From Bacteroidia bacterium (GTDB lineage: Bacteria; Bacteroidota; Bacteroidia; B-17B0; Aurantibacillaceae), in NCBI GenBank assembly GCA_026418315.1, contig JAOABO010000015.1, positions 446 to 19,733 of the forward strand: a stretch of 19,288 nucleotides of DNA. Direction: 5' to 3'. The translations under genes and the position numbers were made by a program. Positions 6,777 through 14,021 of this stretch are shown piece by piece. The notes beneath the pieces were generated by a model. It saw only the letters and a program-made list of their open reading frames with translations. It was not told where the DNA came from and ran no database searches. Each line of letters opens with the position of its first letter. The first letter of the stretch is position 1.

Positions 6777-7697
6777 ATGCAAAACAATAATATAATATCT
6801 GTAGTTGTACCATTGTATCATAGTGAAAGTTGTATAGAAGGATTAATAAAAGAATTAACTACGGGATTACAGTCGTTTCAATTTGAAATTGTTTTAGTAG
6901 ATGACAACAGCAAAGATCATACCTGGGAAAAAATTTTGAATATAAAACACCATTTCCCGGAACAGTTAAAAATTATTCGTTTGTCTCGTAATTATGGCCA
7001 ACAGAAAGCTACTTTTTGCGGATTATCAAGATGTAAGGGAGATGTTATTATTACAATAGATGATGATATGTCTCACCCAATAGAAAAATTACCTGAAATA
7101 ATTCAAAATTTTCTAAACAGTAAAGCAGATATTTTATACATCACACCTGAAAAATATAATTATCCGTGGTACAGAAAATTACTATCAAACATTTATAAAA
7201 TCATTTCCCGATATGAAAACCCTGATGCAGGAAAAGGATCTAGTTTCAGGGTCATGTCTAAAAAACTTGTTCATTCTATTTTACAACATCCTTCCCATTT
7301 AATTGTTATTGATGAGCTGATTTTGTGGTATACACAAAGCATTCATTCTATAACAATGCCATACCACCCCTCTCAAAAAAGAAAAAGCACGTATTCCTAT
7401 TCCCGCTTATTTCATCTGTCTAAAAATACCCTGATGATAAGTACTACCATGCCTTTAATACTTGTAAAAACAATTGGTTTTTTGGTGGCATTATTTAGTT
7501 TTCTTGCAGGAATCTACTATCTTGTTCAAAAATTTGTTTTTCATCATGCCGAAAAAGGATATACCTCTATTATTGTGAGTATTTTGTTTGGTACAGGATT
7601 GATATTGTTTTCACTTGGTGTTATAGGTGAATATATCGCATATATATTAATGGATATTCACAAAAAGCCACCTTACCACATCAGAGAAGAGTTATGA
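6777..7697 (+). CDS. Family 2 glycosyltransferase with C-terminal membrane segments (GtrB/DPM1-like)
   Basis: A 306-residue enzyme expected to transfer a sugar from a nucleotide donor to a polyprenyl phosphate or related lipid at the cytoplasmic face. The GT-A domain starts at once: ISVVVPLYHSE (7-17), VDDNSKDHTW (41-50), LSRNYGQQKAT (69-79), and the donor/metal motif TIDDDMSHP (93-101, Asp 95-97). KGSSFRVMSKKLV (153-165) and DELILWY (179-185) fit the acceptor side. Two hydrophobic segments at about 226-250 and 263-291, and a basic tail, anchor it as in GtrB, ArnC or DPM1-like enzymes. The family start is right at the first ATG, so no longer N-terminus is expected. It overlaps the downstream GNAT gene by four bases (ATGA), implying translational coupling and a shared role in a modified-sugar or surface-glycan step. 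The sugar cannot be read. Confidence 0.9.
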   Translation: MQNNNIISVVVPLYHSESCIEGLIKELTTGLQSFQFEIVLVDDNSKDHTWEKILNIKHHFPEQLKIIRLSRNYGQQKATFCGLSRCKGDVIITIDDDMSHPIEKLPEIIQNFLNSKADILYITPEKYNYPWYRKLLSNIYKIISRYENPDAGKGSSFRVMSKKLVHSILQHPSHLIVIDELILWYTQSIHSITMPYHPSQKRKSTYSYSRLFHLSKNTLMISTTMPLILVKTIGFLVALFSFLAGIYYLVQKFVFHHAEKGYTSIIVSILFGTGLILFSLGVIGEYIAYILMDIHKKPPYHIREEL

Positions 7698-8314
7698 TTG
7701 TAAAGCAGTACGGATTAACTTATAAACGGATACAAGAAGAAGACCTGGAACTAATAAGATATTGGCGTAACCGCGATTTTATCAGAAAAACAATGCAGTT
7801 TCAGGAGTATATTACCTTTAAAATGCAAAGAGCGTGGTTTCAGAAAATCAATAATAAATACAACTATTACTTTTTAATAGAAGATAATCAAAAAAAAATA
7901 GGACTTATCAATTGTAAAGACACAGATAAAAACAGAGTGGCCGAAGGGGGTATTTTTTTTTGGGAAAAATCTTACTGGAATACTTTTGTTCCGGCATTAG
8001 CATCTTTAACTATGCTTCAGGTTATATTTGAAGAAATCAAGTCGGGAGATACTTCTATTATTACTGTTCGTAAAGACAACTTACATGCACTAAAATTTAA
8101 TCAGTATTTAGGATATTCTGTTTATTATGAAGATGATAAAGTATTCAAACTAAAATTAAGCATTGAGGACTATCTTACGAAAACCTGTAAAATTAAAAGA
8201 GCAGCACAAATATTAGTAGGCAAAGACAATAGTACATTACAAATAATAGCCCAGCCATCAGAATTATTAGATGAAAAAGTAAATGAATATCTAAGAAAAC
8301 AGAATAAAAAATAA
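7694..8314 (+). CDS. GNAT-family N-acetyltransferase, RimJ/PseH-like
   Basis: A 206-residue protein. The N-terminal pattern LELIRYWRNRDFIRKTMQ (18-35) is typical of RimJ/RimL and PseH-type acetyltransferases; YYFLIEDNQKKIGLINCKD (58-76) forms the central strands; NLHALKFNQYLGYSVYYEDDKVFKL (129-153) is the usual final GNAT block ending in GY. The canonical acetyl-CoA loop (Q/R-x-x-G-x-G/A) is not recognisable; the site reads EKSYWNTFVPAL. About 45 residues after the fold have no assignment. Its first ATG overlaps the stop of the GT2 gene, so it probably acetylates an amino-sugar or an intermediate in the same glycan pathway. That substrate is inferred from context, and a protein or metabolite acetylase is possible. 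Confidence 0.75.
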   Translation: MIVKQYGLTYKRIQEEDLELIRYWRNRDFIRKTMQFQEYITFKMQRAWFQKINNKYNYYFLIEDNQKKIGLINCKDTDKNRVAEGGIFFWEKSYWNTFVPALASLTMLQVIFEEIKSGDTSIITVRKDNLHALKFNQYLGYSVYYEDDKVFKLKLSIEDYLTKTCKIKRAAQILVGKDNSTLQIIAQPSELLDEKVNEYLRKQNKK

Positions 8315-8386
8315 GGATATTTGAATGAGGATGGTACTTATTTAAGGCACACGATTATAAACAGGGGCTTTATACTGACGATAAAA

Positions 8387-8417
8387 TTGTCTTATCAAGA
8401 AAAAATATCTACTTTTG
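8387..8417 (+). promoter_or_regulatory. Promoter of the HU/TPR operon
   Basis: TTG at 8387-8389, a 20-base spacer, and TACTTTTG at 8410-8417, an exact TAnnTTTG match, form a complete Bacteroidota promoter 31 bases before ATG 8449. The rest of the gap between the GNAT and HU genes (8315-8448) contains no convincing gene. Confidence 0.65.
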
Positions 8418-8448
8418 CCAACCTTTATTACTTAATAATCAAAAACTT

Positions 8449-8760
8449 ATGGAAAATAAATTGACAAAATTTGATATTGTAAAAGAAATTGCCAATAAAA
8501 CTAAAATGCGGGAAGAAGATGTGCAAATTATTGTAGAGGAATTTATGAAAACCATTAATCGTGGATTGGCAAAAGGATTAAACGTCTATTTAAGAGGATT
8601 TGGAACATTTTACTTAAAGAAAAGAGCACAAAAAATTGGAAGAGACATCAAAGCAAATAAACCTGTTGTTATTCCTGAGCATTATGTGCCAGCTTATAAA
8701 CCCTCTTTGCATCTTGTAGAAAAAGTAAAAAAAATAAAGGTTATACCTTCAAAGAAATAA
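8449..8760 (+). CDS. HU/IHF-family DNA-binding protein
   Basis: A 103-residue nucleoid-associated protein that bends DNA as a dimer. It begins with the family's helical part (TKFDIVKEIANKTKMREEDVQIIVEEF), then the signature LRGFGTFYLKKRAQKIGRDI (48-67) leading into the beta arm, the intercalating-proline region (NKPVVIPEHYVPAYKPS, 70-86, with several prolines) and a basic lysine-rich tail. Length is slightly above the usual 90. The GRDIKANKPVVIP arm and VPAYKPS resemble IHF-like or Bacteroidota HU members; which subtype is not decidable. It leads an apparent operon: the TPR gene follows after eight bases. Confidence 0.93.
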   Translation: MENKLTKFDIVKEIANKTKMREEDVQIIVEEFMKTINRGLAKGLNVYLRGFGTFYLKKRAQKIGRDIKANKPVVIPEHYVPAYKPSLHLVEKVKKIKVIPSKK

Positions 8761-8768
8761 GATTTCAG

Positions 8769-9572
8769 ATGGGCTTAATTAAACAACTTACATCCTTTCA
8801 TGTTCTTATCATTCTGGTTTTTCTGTCTGTGTTGATGATTGTTTTGTTTTTACCAACATCATCTGCTTATCAAAAACCTATTGTGAATGTTCAAACTATA
8901 GATACTACACAATCAGTTAATGTCCATTTTTATACTCAAAAAGACAAAGCAACCGACAGTTTGATTCAGTTATATTTCCAAAAAAAAGTATCATTAGATT
9001 CTTTGTTGCAATTTATAAATTCAAAAAAAATATTTCCGGTTTCTGCTTATTTTGAAGAAATCAAATATCTTAACTCCACATCAGATACAATCTGGTATCA
9101 TTTAGGGAAAAATTATTATACAGCATTGGGTTTTATCTCTTCCTCTGATGAAGCCCAATCGCTTATTTCTTCGGCTGCTCGATGCTTTAATAAAGCCATT
9201 TATTTGAATCCTAACAACACAAATGCCAAAATCATGTTGGCATCCTGCTATATTCAAACACCATCGCCCATGCTCGGAATACAAATGCTTAAAGAAATTG
9301 AAAAGACCGACAGCAATAATATATTGTTACAAATGCAACTGGCTGAATTTTCTGTGCGGTCTAATCAGTTAGATAAAGCCATTTTAAGGTATCAAAAAGC
9401 TTTAAAATTAGATAGTAATAAAACAGAAATTTATGCCTATTTATCCGAAATATATTTACAAAAAAAAGACACATTGCAAAGTATCCGATTTCTTCGTAAG
9501 TTTGCCGCTAAAATTTCTGATACTGCTTTAAAAAACAGCATACATCAGTATATTCAATCAATCAACAAATAA
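8769..9572 (+). CDS. Membrane-anchored tetratricopeptide repeat protein
   Basis: A 267-residue protein with one N-terminal hydrophobic segment (about residues 10-30, HVLIILVFLSVLMIVLFLP) and no clear cleavage site, so likely inner-membrane anchored with the rest periplasmic. The C-terminal half contains TPR-like helical pairs at roughly 135-165 (AARCFNKAIYLNPNNTNAK), 186-217 (LDKAILRYQKALKLDSN) and 219-250. The segment 40-110 is Ser/Thr-rich and unassigned. TPRs are protein-interaction scaffolds; no catalytic residue is seen. It is eight bases after the HU gene and 27 before the ribosomal miniprotein, so the three are probably co-transcribed. Confidence 0.85.
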   Translation: MGLIKQLTSFHVLIILVFLSVLMIVLFLPTSSAYQKPIVNVQTIDTTQSVNVHFYTQKDKATDSLIQLYFQKKVSLDSLLQFINSKKIFPVSAYFEEIKYLNSTSDTIWYHLGKNYYTALGFISSSDEAQSLISSAARCFNKAIYLNPNNTNAKIMLASCYIQTPSPMLGIQMLKEIEKTDSNNILLQMQLAEFSVRSNQLDKAILRYQKALKLDSNKTEIYAYLSEIYLQKKDTLQSIRFLRKFAAKISDTALKNSIHQYIQSINK

Positions 9573-9599
9573 CCATTATTAACCTTAAAATTCAAACTT

Positions 9600-9695
9600 A
9601 TGCCATGCGGAAAGAAAAGAAAAAGACACAAAATGGCCACACACAAGCGTAAAAAACGTCTCAGAAAAAATCGCCATAAGAAAAAACTTCGTTAA
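9600..9695 (+). CDS. 31-residue AURKAIP1/COX24-domain ribosomal miniprotein (bS22/mS38-like)
   Basis: The frame reads MPCGKKRKRHKMATHKRKK, continues with arginine/lysine-rich residues and ends KKKLR before TAA 9693-9695. It is 31 residues with about half Lys/Arg and no acidic residue. The GKKRKRHKMATHKRKKRLRKNRHKKK pattern is that of short proteins found throughout Bacteroidota and annotated as AURKAIP1/COX24-domain, related to the C-terminus of mitochondrial mS38 and to mycobacterial bS22. Such proteins are integral parts of ribosomes, binding rRNA through the basic chain. A gene this short is often missed by gene callers. It lies 27 bases after the TPR gene and is followed by two RNA hairpins before RNase G. 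Recognition rests on remembered family sequence. Confidence 0.88.
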   Translation: MPCGKKRKRHKMATHKRKKRLRKNRHKKKLR

Positions 9696-9746
9696 GTTGG
9701 CTTTATTGTAACACGGTAATTATACTATGTTACAGAGCAGCCAATT
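9695..9746 (+). other. Structured RNA element after the ribosomal miniprotein
   Basis: An outer stem TTGGCT/AGCCAA (9697-9702 with 9739-9744, extendable by G-U and A-T pairs to 9695/9746), a 4x4 internal loop, and an inner seven-base stem TGTAACA/TGTTACA (9707-9713 with 9728-9734) make a compact 52-base hairpin beginning on the stop codon. Downstream sequence is T-rich without a clean tract. It may protect or terminate the upstream mRNA, or be part of the RNase G leader. Confidence 0.5.
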
Positions 9747-9780
9747 GTATTTATTTTCCATCATTTAATTACGGAAAAAC

Positions 9781-9815
9781 CATTCTTCTTTAAATAGAAG
9801 AATGTTTTTCTTTTT
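9781..9815 (+). terminator. Intrinsic terminator in front of RNase G
   Basis: CATTCTTCT (9781-9789) and AGAAGAATG (9796-9804) form a perfect nine-base-pair stem with loop TTAAAT, followed by TTTTTCTTTTT (9805-9815). A run of A (9775-9779) precedes the stem, so it could also work on the minus strand. It ends 15 bases before the RNase G start. Confidence 0.85.
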
Positions 9816-9830
9816 AAACTTTTTATATGT

Positions 9831-11381
9831 ATGACCTACGAATTAATTGTAAACCATAATAAAGGAGAAATAGCCATTGCATTGCTGCAAGATAAAAAAT
9901 TAGTGGAATTACATAAAGAAAAAACCAATAACCAGTTTACGGTTGGTGATATTTATCTTGGAAGAGTAAGCCGGGTCATGAAAGGATTAAATGCCGCATT
10001 TGTAGATGTGGGTTATGAAAAAGATGCATTTTTACATTATCTGGATTTAGGCCCACAATTCAAATCTTTAATGAAATATACTGAAGATGTTATTAAAAAC
10101 AAACAAAACTCTTCCAGTTTAATGTATTTCAAACCTGAGCCCGACATTGATAAAAACGGCAAAATTGACGAAGTCATAAAGCCCGGAATGAACATACTTG
10201 TACAAATAGCCAAAGAACCTATCAGTGCCAAAGGACCAAGAATAACCTCTGAAATATCTATACCCGGAAGATACATTGTTCTCATTCCTTTTAATGATAA
10301 AACAACCGTTTCTTCCAAAATAAAAGATGAAGCAGAACGAGAAAGATTAATTAGCATTATTAAGCAAATAAAACCCAAAAACTTTGGAGTTATAATACGC
10401 ACAGCTGCAGAAGGAAAAGCAACTGCCGACCTGGAAAACGACCTTAATGATTTAATTTCCAAGTGGGAAAAAATATATAAAGAATTAAAAACTGCCCGTC
10501 CACCCTATAAAGTTTTAGGCGAAGTGGATAGAGTGAGTGCCCTTTTAAGAGATTTACTCAACGAACAATTCACGGCTATTTATGTAAATGATGATAACTT
10601 ATATAAAGACATTTTAAATTATGTACAAACTATTGCACCCGAAAAAAAAGATATTGTAAAAAGATACGACAGCAAATTACCCATCTTTGATGTTTTTGGA
10701 GTAGAAAAACAAATAAAATCCCTTTTTGGCAAAACGGTTTACCTTAAAAGTGGCGCATACCTTATTGTAGAACACACCGAAGCATTACATGTATTTGATG
10801 TAAACAGCGGAAACAGAGCCAAATCCAGCGCATCACAAGAAGAAAATGCCCTGGAAGTAAATTTAGAAGCGGCCGAAGAAATTGCAAGACAGTTACGACT
10901 CAGGGACATGGGAGGAATCATTGTTATTGATTTTATAGACATGTATAATCAAGACAATCGTAAAATCCTCTACGATAAGCTGAAAGAGTTTATGAAAACC
11001 GATAGGGCAAAACACAATATATTACCTCCTAGTAAATTTGGTTTGGTACAAATTACAAGACAACGATTAAGACCCGAAGTCAATATTGAAGTTCTTGAAG
11101 TATGCCCCAGTTGCGGAGGGACAGGAAAAATTCAGCCCAGTATATTGTTTGTAGAACAAATAGAAAAAACCCTGCATTACATTGTTACTGAAATGAAAGA
11201 AAAAGACATCAAACTAGCGGTTCATCCATATATTGAAAGCCATCTAACAAAAGGAATATGGAGTAAACTCAATCAGTGGAGATGGAAGTACAAACAATGG
11301 ATTAAAATTATCCCTATGGATAGTTATTCTTTTATGGAATACAGGTTTTTTAATGCACTGGACGAAGAAATTATTGTTTAA
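9831..11381 (+). CDS. rng: Ribonuclease G/E family endoribonuclease
   Basis: A 516-residue single-strand-specific endoribonuclease (E. coli RNase G is 489) acting in rRNA 5'-end maturation and mRNA decay. Domains: an N-terminal strand (YELIVNHNKGEIAIALL), an S1 RNA-binding domain from about 37 (VGDIYLGRVSRVMKGLNAAFVDVG) with an insertion near 85-115, the middle RNase-H-like part, and the DNase-I-like catalytic site with D323 (VFDVNSG) and D367 (IVIDFIDM), equivalent to RNase E D303 and D346. The zinc-link CPSCGGTGK (425-433) forms the dimer of dimers, followed by the small domain. There is no long disordered C-terminal scaffold, so it is the RNase G form. ATG 9831 is the only fitting start; a nearby ATG at 9827 is out of frame. 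The leader carries a terminator hairpin; the ureohydrolase gene follows after 12 bases. Confidence 0.96.
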   Translation: MTYELIVNHNKGEIAIALLQDKKLVELHKEKTNNQFTVGDIYLGRVSRVMKGLNAAFVDVGYEKDAFLHYLDLGPQFKSLMKYTEDVIKNKQNSSSLMYFKPEPDIDKNGKIDEVIKPGMNILVQIAKEPISAKGPRITSEISIPGRYIVLIPFNDKTTVSSKIKDEAERERLISIIKQIKPKNFGVIIRTAAEGKATADLENDLNDLISKWEKIYKELKTARPPYKVLGEVDRVSALLRDLLNEQFTAIYVNDDNLYKDILNYVQTIAPEKKDIVKRYDSKLPIFDVFGVEKQIKSLFGKTVYLKSGAYLIVEHTEALHVFDVNSGNRAKSSASQEENALEVNLEAAEEIARQLRLRDMGGIIVIDFIDMYNQDNRKILYDKLKEFMKTDRAKHNILPPSKFGLVQITRQRLRPEVNIEVLEVCPSCGGTGKIQPSILFVEQIEKTLHYIVTEMKEKDIKLAVHPYIESHLTKGIWSKLNQWRWKYKQWIKIIPMDSYSFMEYRFFNALDEEIIV

Positions 11382-11393
11382 TCATTTCAAACT

Positions 11394-12467
11394 ATGTCTT
11401 CAAAAAAAAATAAAAAGCCCGGTATAAAGGATTTTAATCCTAATGACGCTGCATTGTTTGATGGTATATTTGGATTACCATTTGAAGCAAAAGATAGCAG
11501 TACTATCATTATCCCTGTTCCGTGGGAGGTTACCGTGAGTTATCACTCAGGCACTGCAAAAGGTCCCGATGCTATATTAGAAGCATCTTATCAGGTAGAT
11601 TTATTTGACCCATTTTTAGAGGATGCCTGGAAAAAAGGTATTTACCTTGAACCCGCACACCCTGAAATTTTCAAAAAAAATAATAGGTTCAGAAAAAAAG
11701 CAGAACAATACTTCCAATTGCTGAACAAAACCTCTTCTGCTGCAACAAAACAAAAAAACAAATTAAACAAAGAAATAAACCATGCCTGTGAATGGCTGAA
11801 TAATATCGTAAAAACTACCACATTAAAATATTTAAAACAAAAAAAGTTGGTAGTACTATTAGGTGGAGATCATTCTACCCCATTTGGATTTATTCAATCT
11901 GTTGCAGAACACTTCGGAAAATTCTCAATTTTACAAATAGATGCACACGCCGATTTACGAAATGCTTATCAGGGACTAAAATATTCACATGCTTCTATTA
12001 TGTACAATGTAGTCAATCATGTACATACGCTCGAAAAATTAGTTCAAATAGGTATCAGAGATTATTGCGATGAAGAATATCAACTAACACAAACGCACCC
12101 CAAAATAAAAACATTTTTTGACAGAGATATTAAATATGAACTTTATAGAGGTAATTCTTGGGATAGAATTTGTAACCAAATAATCAAAGAATTAGGCGAT
12201 AAAGTGTATGTTAGTTTTGATATAGATGGCTTAGACCCCAAACTATGCCCCAATACAGGAACACCTGTAGCAGGTGGCTTTGAGGTTGAACAAATTTTAT
12301 ATTTACTTGAAAAAATAGTTTTGAGCGGAAAACAGATTATTGCATTTGACCTCAATGAGGTAGCACCAGCAAAAAATAATGATTGGGACGCCAATGTTGC
12401 CGCCCGATTGTTGTACAGAATAATCAATATTGCTCAAAAAAACTATAGCCCATCTACTAAATCTTAA
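11394..12467 (+). CDS. Ureohydrolase family protein (agmatinase/arginase-like)
   Basis: A 357-residue binuclear manganese hydrolase of guanidino compounds. All metal motifs are present: GGDHS (H160), DAHADLR (D183, H185, D187) and SFDIDGLDP (D276, D278); VPWEVTVSYHSGTAKGPDAI (42-61) is the typical N-terminal block. SHASIM (198-203) sits where the substrate loop follows. The protein is longer than E. coli SpeB (306) because of a Lys/Asn-rich helical insertion at about 90-150. The family includes agmatinase (agmatine to putrescine and urea), arginase, formimidoylglutamase and guanidine hydrolase; the sequence alone does not decide. The motif style and insertion suggest an agmatinase-like member. 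Its position 12 bases after rng implies co-transcription; no arginine decarboxylase is visible. Confidence 0.88.
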   Translation: MSSKKNKKPGIKDFNPNDAALFDGIFGLPFEAKDSSTIIIPVPWEVTVSYHSGTAKGPDAILEASYQVDLFDPFLEDAWKKGIYLEPAHPEIFKKNNRFRKKAEQYFQLLNKTSSAATKQKNKLNKEINHACEWLNNIVKTTTLKYLKQKKLVVLLGGDHSTPFGFIQSVAEHFGKFSILQIDAHADLRNAYQGLKYSHASIMYNVVNHVHTLEKLVQIGIRDYCDEEYQLTQTHPKIKTFFDRDIKYELYRGNSWDRICNQIIKELGDKVYVSFDIDGLDPKLCPNTGTPVAGGFEVEQILYLLEKIVLSGKQIIAFDLNEVAPAKNNDWDANVAARLLYRIINIAQKNYSPSTKS

Positions 12468-12491
12468 AACCAAAAATATTTTTCAATAAGC

Positions 12492-12517
12492 AATTATGAG
12501 AAGCACTTCTTGTAATT
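12492..12517 (+). terminator. Hairpin after the ureohydrolase gene, likely terminator
   Basis: AATTATGAGAAG (12492-12503) can pair with CTTCTTGTAATT (12506-12517) over about eleven pairs including two G-U wobbles, leaving a tight GCAC loop. Downstream is AATTTGTATTATT, U-rich but interrupted. It separates the RNase G/ureohydrolase transcript from the ABC permease gene. Confidence 0.45.
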
Positions 12518-12550
12518 AATTTGTATTATTACTGCGTCAAATGTTATTAA

Positions 12551-13888
12551 ATGAAAAAAATTCTGCTGGTACTTGGCTTTGAAGTAAAAAGAAAAATCAG
12601 CAATAAGGTATTTATAGTAATGACTTTTTTGACGCCATTTATTATTGCTGGTTTTGTAGCACTTATCTTCTGGTTAAGTATGGAAGAGCAAGCAGAATAC
12701 AATGTGTTGGTAGCCGATGAATCTCAGTTTTTTATAGGTAAATTGCAGGGTAATAATTATATAACATTTTTGTACTCTAATAGTTCGTTGGAAAAATGCT
12801 TGGATAAATTATACCGTAATGATGTAGATGTGTTACTCTACATTCCGCATAATATTATAGATGGAGCAGGTGGTGTGGTTAAAGTTTTTTATAAAAAAAC
12901 GCCAGGATTGGCATTTCAGACCATGATAAAATCGCAGATGGAAAAGATTTTGTTTGAACATAAATTGCTGGCCAATCATATTAATCCGCAAACCATCCAT
13001 AGCGCCAGACAAAATGTAAAAATAATCACTGAAAAAGTTAATGAAAAGGGAGAACATTCTGAACAAATTACCGCCTTTATCAGTATATTTGGTTTTTTGT
13101 CTGCATTGCTTATGTTTATATTCATTACTATGTATGGCATGATATTATTTAAGAGTGTTGTAGAAGAGAAAAACAACAGAATTATAGAAGTCATTGTATC
13201 TTCTGTGCGTCCTTTTCAGTTGTTGATGGGTAAAATTATGGGGGTAGCTTTATTAGGAATAGGACAGTTTATTATTATGGGCATAATGACTTTTGTGCTG
13301 GTGAGTATTGTGTCTGTAACCATGATGAGTGGTATCAGAGAAGATTATCAGAAGTACCTTAAACAACAAAAGATAATTTATGAAAAAGGGGTGGAAGCCA
13401 ACTGGAATCAAGTAGAAAGTTTTCAGGAAAATCTGGAGGTGTTTGAAGTATTGAAACAAATAGATAAATTAAATTTTTTTGAAATTGCATTTTATTTTGT
13501 GTTGTATTTCATTGGTGGGTATTTGTTTTATAGTGCCATATTAGCCGCTTTGGGCAGTGCTGCCGATACTGATGCCGATGCCCAGCAATTTACTTTACCG
13601 GTTACATTGCTATTAATGGTAGGATATTTTATTGCAGCTAAAATGATTAGTAGTCCTGACACTTCGCTGTCTTATTGGGCATCTTTTATTCCTTTTACAT
13701 CACCAATAGTAATGATGGCTCGTTTACCATTTGGTGTACCCTTTTTTGAAGTATTGATATCTCTTTTTATTTTATATTCATCTTTCATCATAATGACTAA
13801 AATATCGGCAAAAATATATCGCACGGGTATATTAATGTATGGAAAGAAAGCCAGTTGGAAAGAAATATGGAAATGGATAAGGTACTAA
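12551..13888 (+). CDS. ABC-2 type transporter permease (NatB/YhaP-like)
   Basis: A 445-residue inner-membrane protein. TM1 is at about 20-43 after the basic start KKILLVLGFEVKRKISNK. A soluble periplasmic domain follows (44-170), then about five more hydrophobic segments near 172-200, 228-258, 311-335, 348-365 and 399-418. The stretch VEEKNNRIIEVIVSSVRPFQLLMGKIMG (203-230) is the hallmark coupling helix region of NatB/YhaP sodium or drug exporters. A second soluble loop at 262-308 is charged and helical. The ATP-binding partner, normally encoded just upstream, is not in this window: the upstream gene is the ureohydrolase. Substrate is unknown. There is no convincing TAnnTTTG box in the 83 bases upstream. 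Confidence 0.88.
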   Translation: MKKILLVLGFEVKRKISNKVFIVMTFLTPFIIAGFVALIFWLSMEEQAEYNVLVADESQFFIGKLQGNNYITFLYSNSSLEKCLDKLYRNDVDVLLYIPHNIIDGAGGVVKVFYKKTPGLAFQTMIKSQMEKILFEHKLLANHINPQTIHSARQNVKIITEKVNEKGEHSEQITAFISIFGFLSALLMFIFITMYGMILFKSVVEEKNNRIIEVIVSSVRPFQLLMGKIMGVALLGIGQFIIMGIMTFVLVSIVSVTMMSGIREDYQKYLKQQKIIYEKGVEANWNQVESFQENLEVFEVLKQIDKLNFFEIAFYFVLYFIGGYLFYSAILAALGSAADTDADAQQFTLPVTLLLMVGYFIAAKMISSPDTSLSYWASFIPFTSPIVMMARLPFGVPFFEVLISLFILYSSFIIMTKISAKIYRTGILMYGKKASWKEIWKWIRY

Positions 13889-13996
13889 AATGCCTGTTTT
13901 ATTTAAGTGCTTGTAAATCAATAAGATGTATAGTGTAATAGGAATAGTATAATAGTTAAATTTATTAAAAGAGTTTTTTAGCCCCAAAATTGTATG

Positions 13997-14004
13997 TATA
14001 TTTG
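13997..14004 (+). promoter_or_regulatory. -7 box of the helicase operon
   Basis: TATATTTG matches TAnnTTTG exactly and ends 17 bases before ATG 14022. The -33 position shows TTT instead of TTG. The 133-base gap after the ABC permease holds no other feature I can support. Confidence 0.5.
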
Positions 14005-14021
14005 CAAAACTTTTTAACAAG

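Noticed and set aside
8315..8448. Stop-free stretch in one frame between the GNAT and HU genes
   Set aside because: It has no suitable ATG, no recognisable motif, and contains the HU promoter; best read as intergenic sequence.
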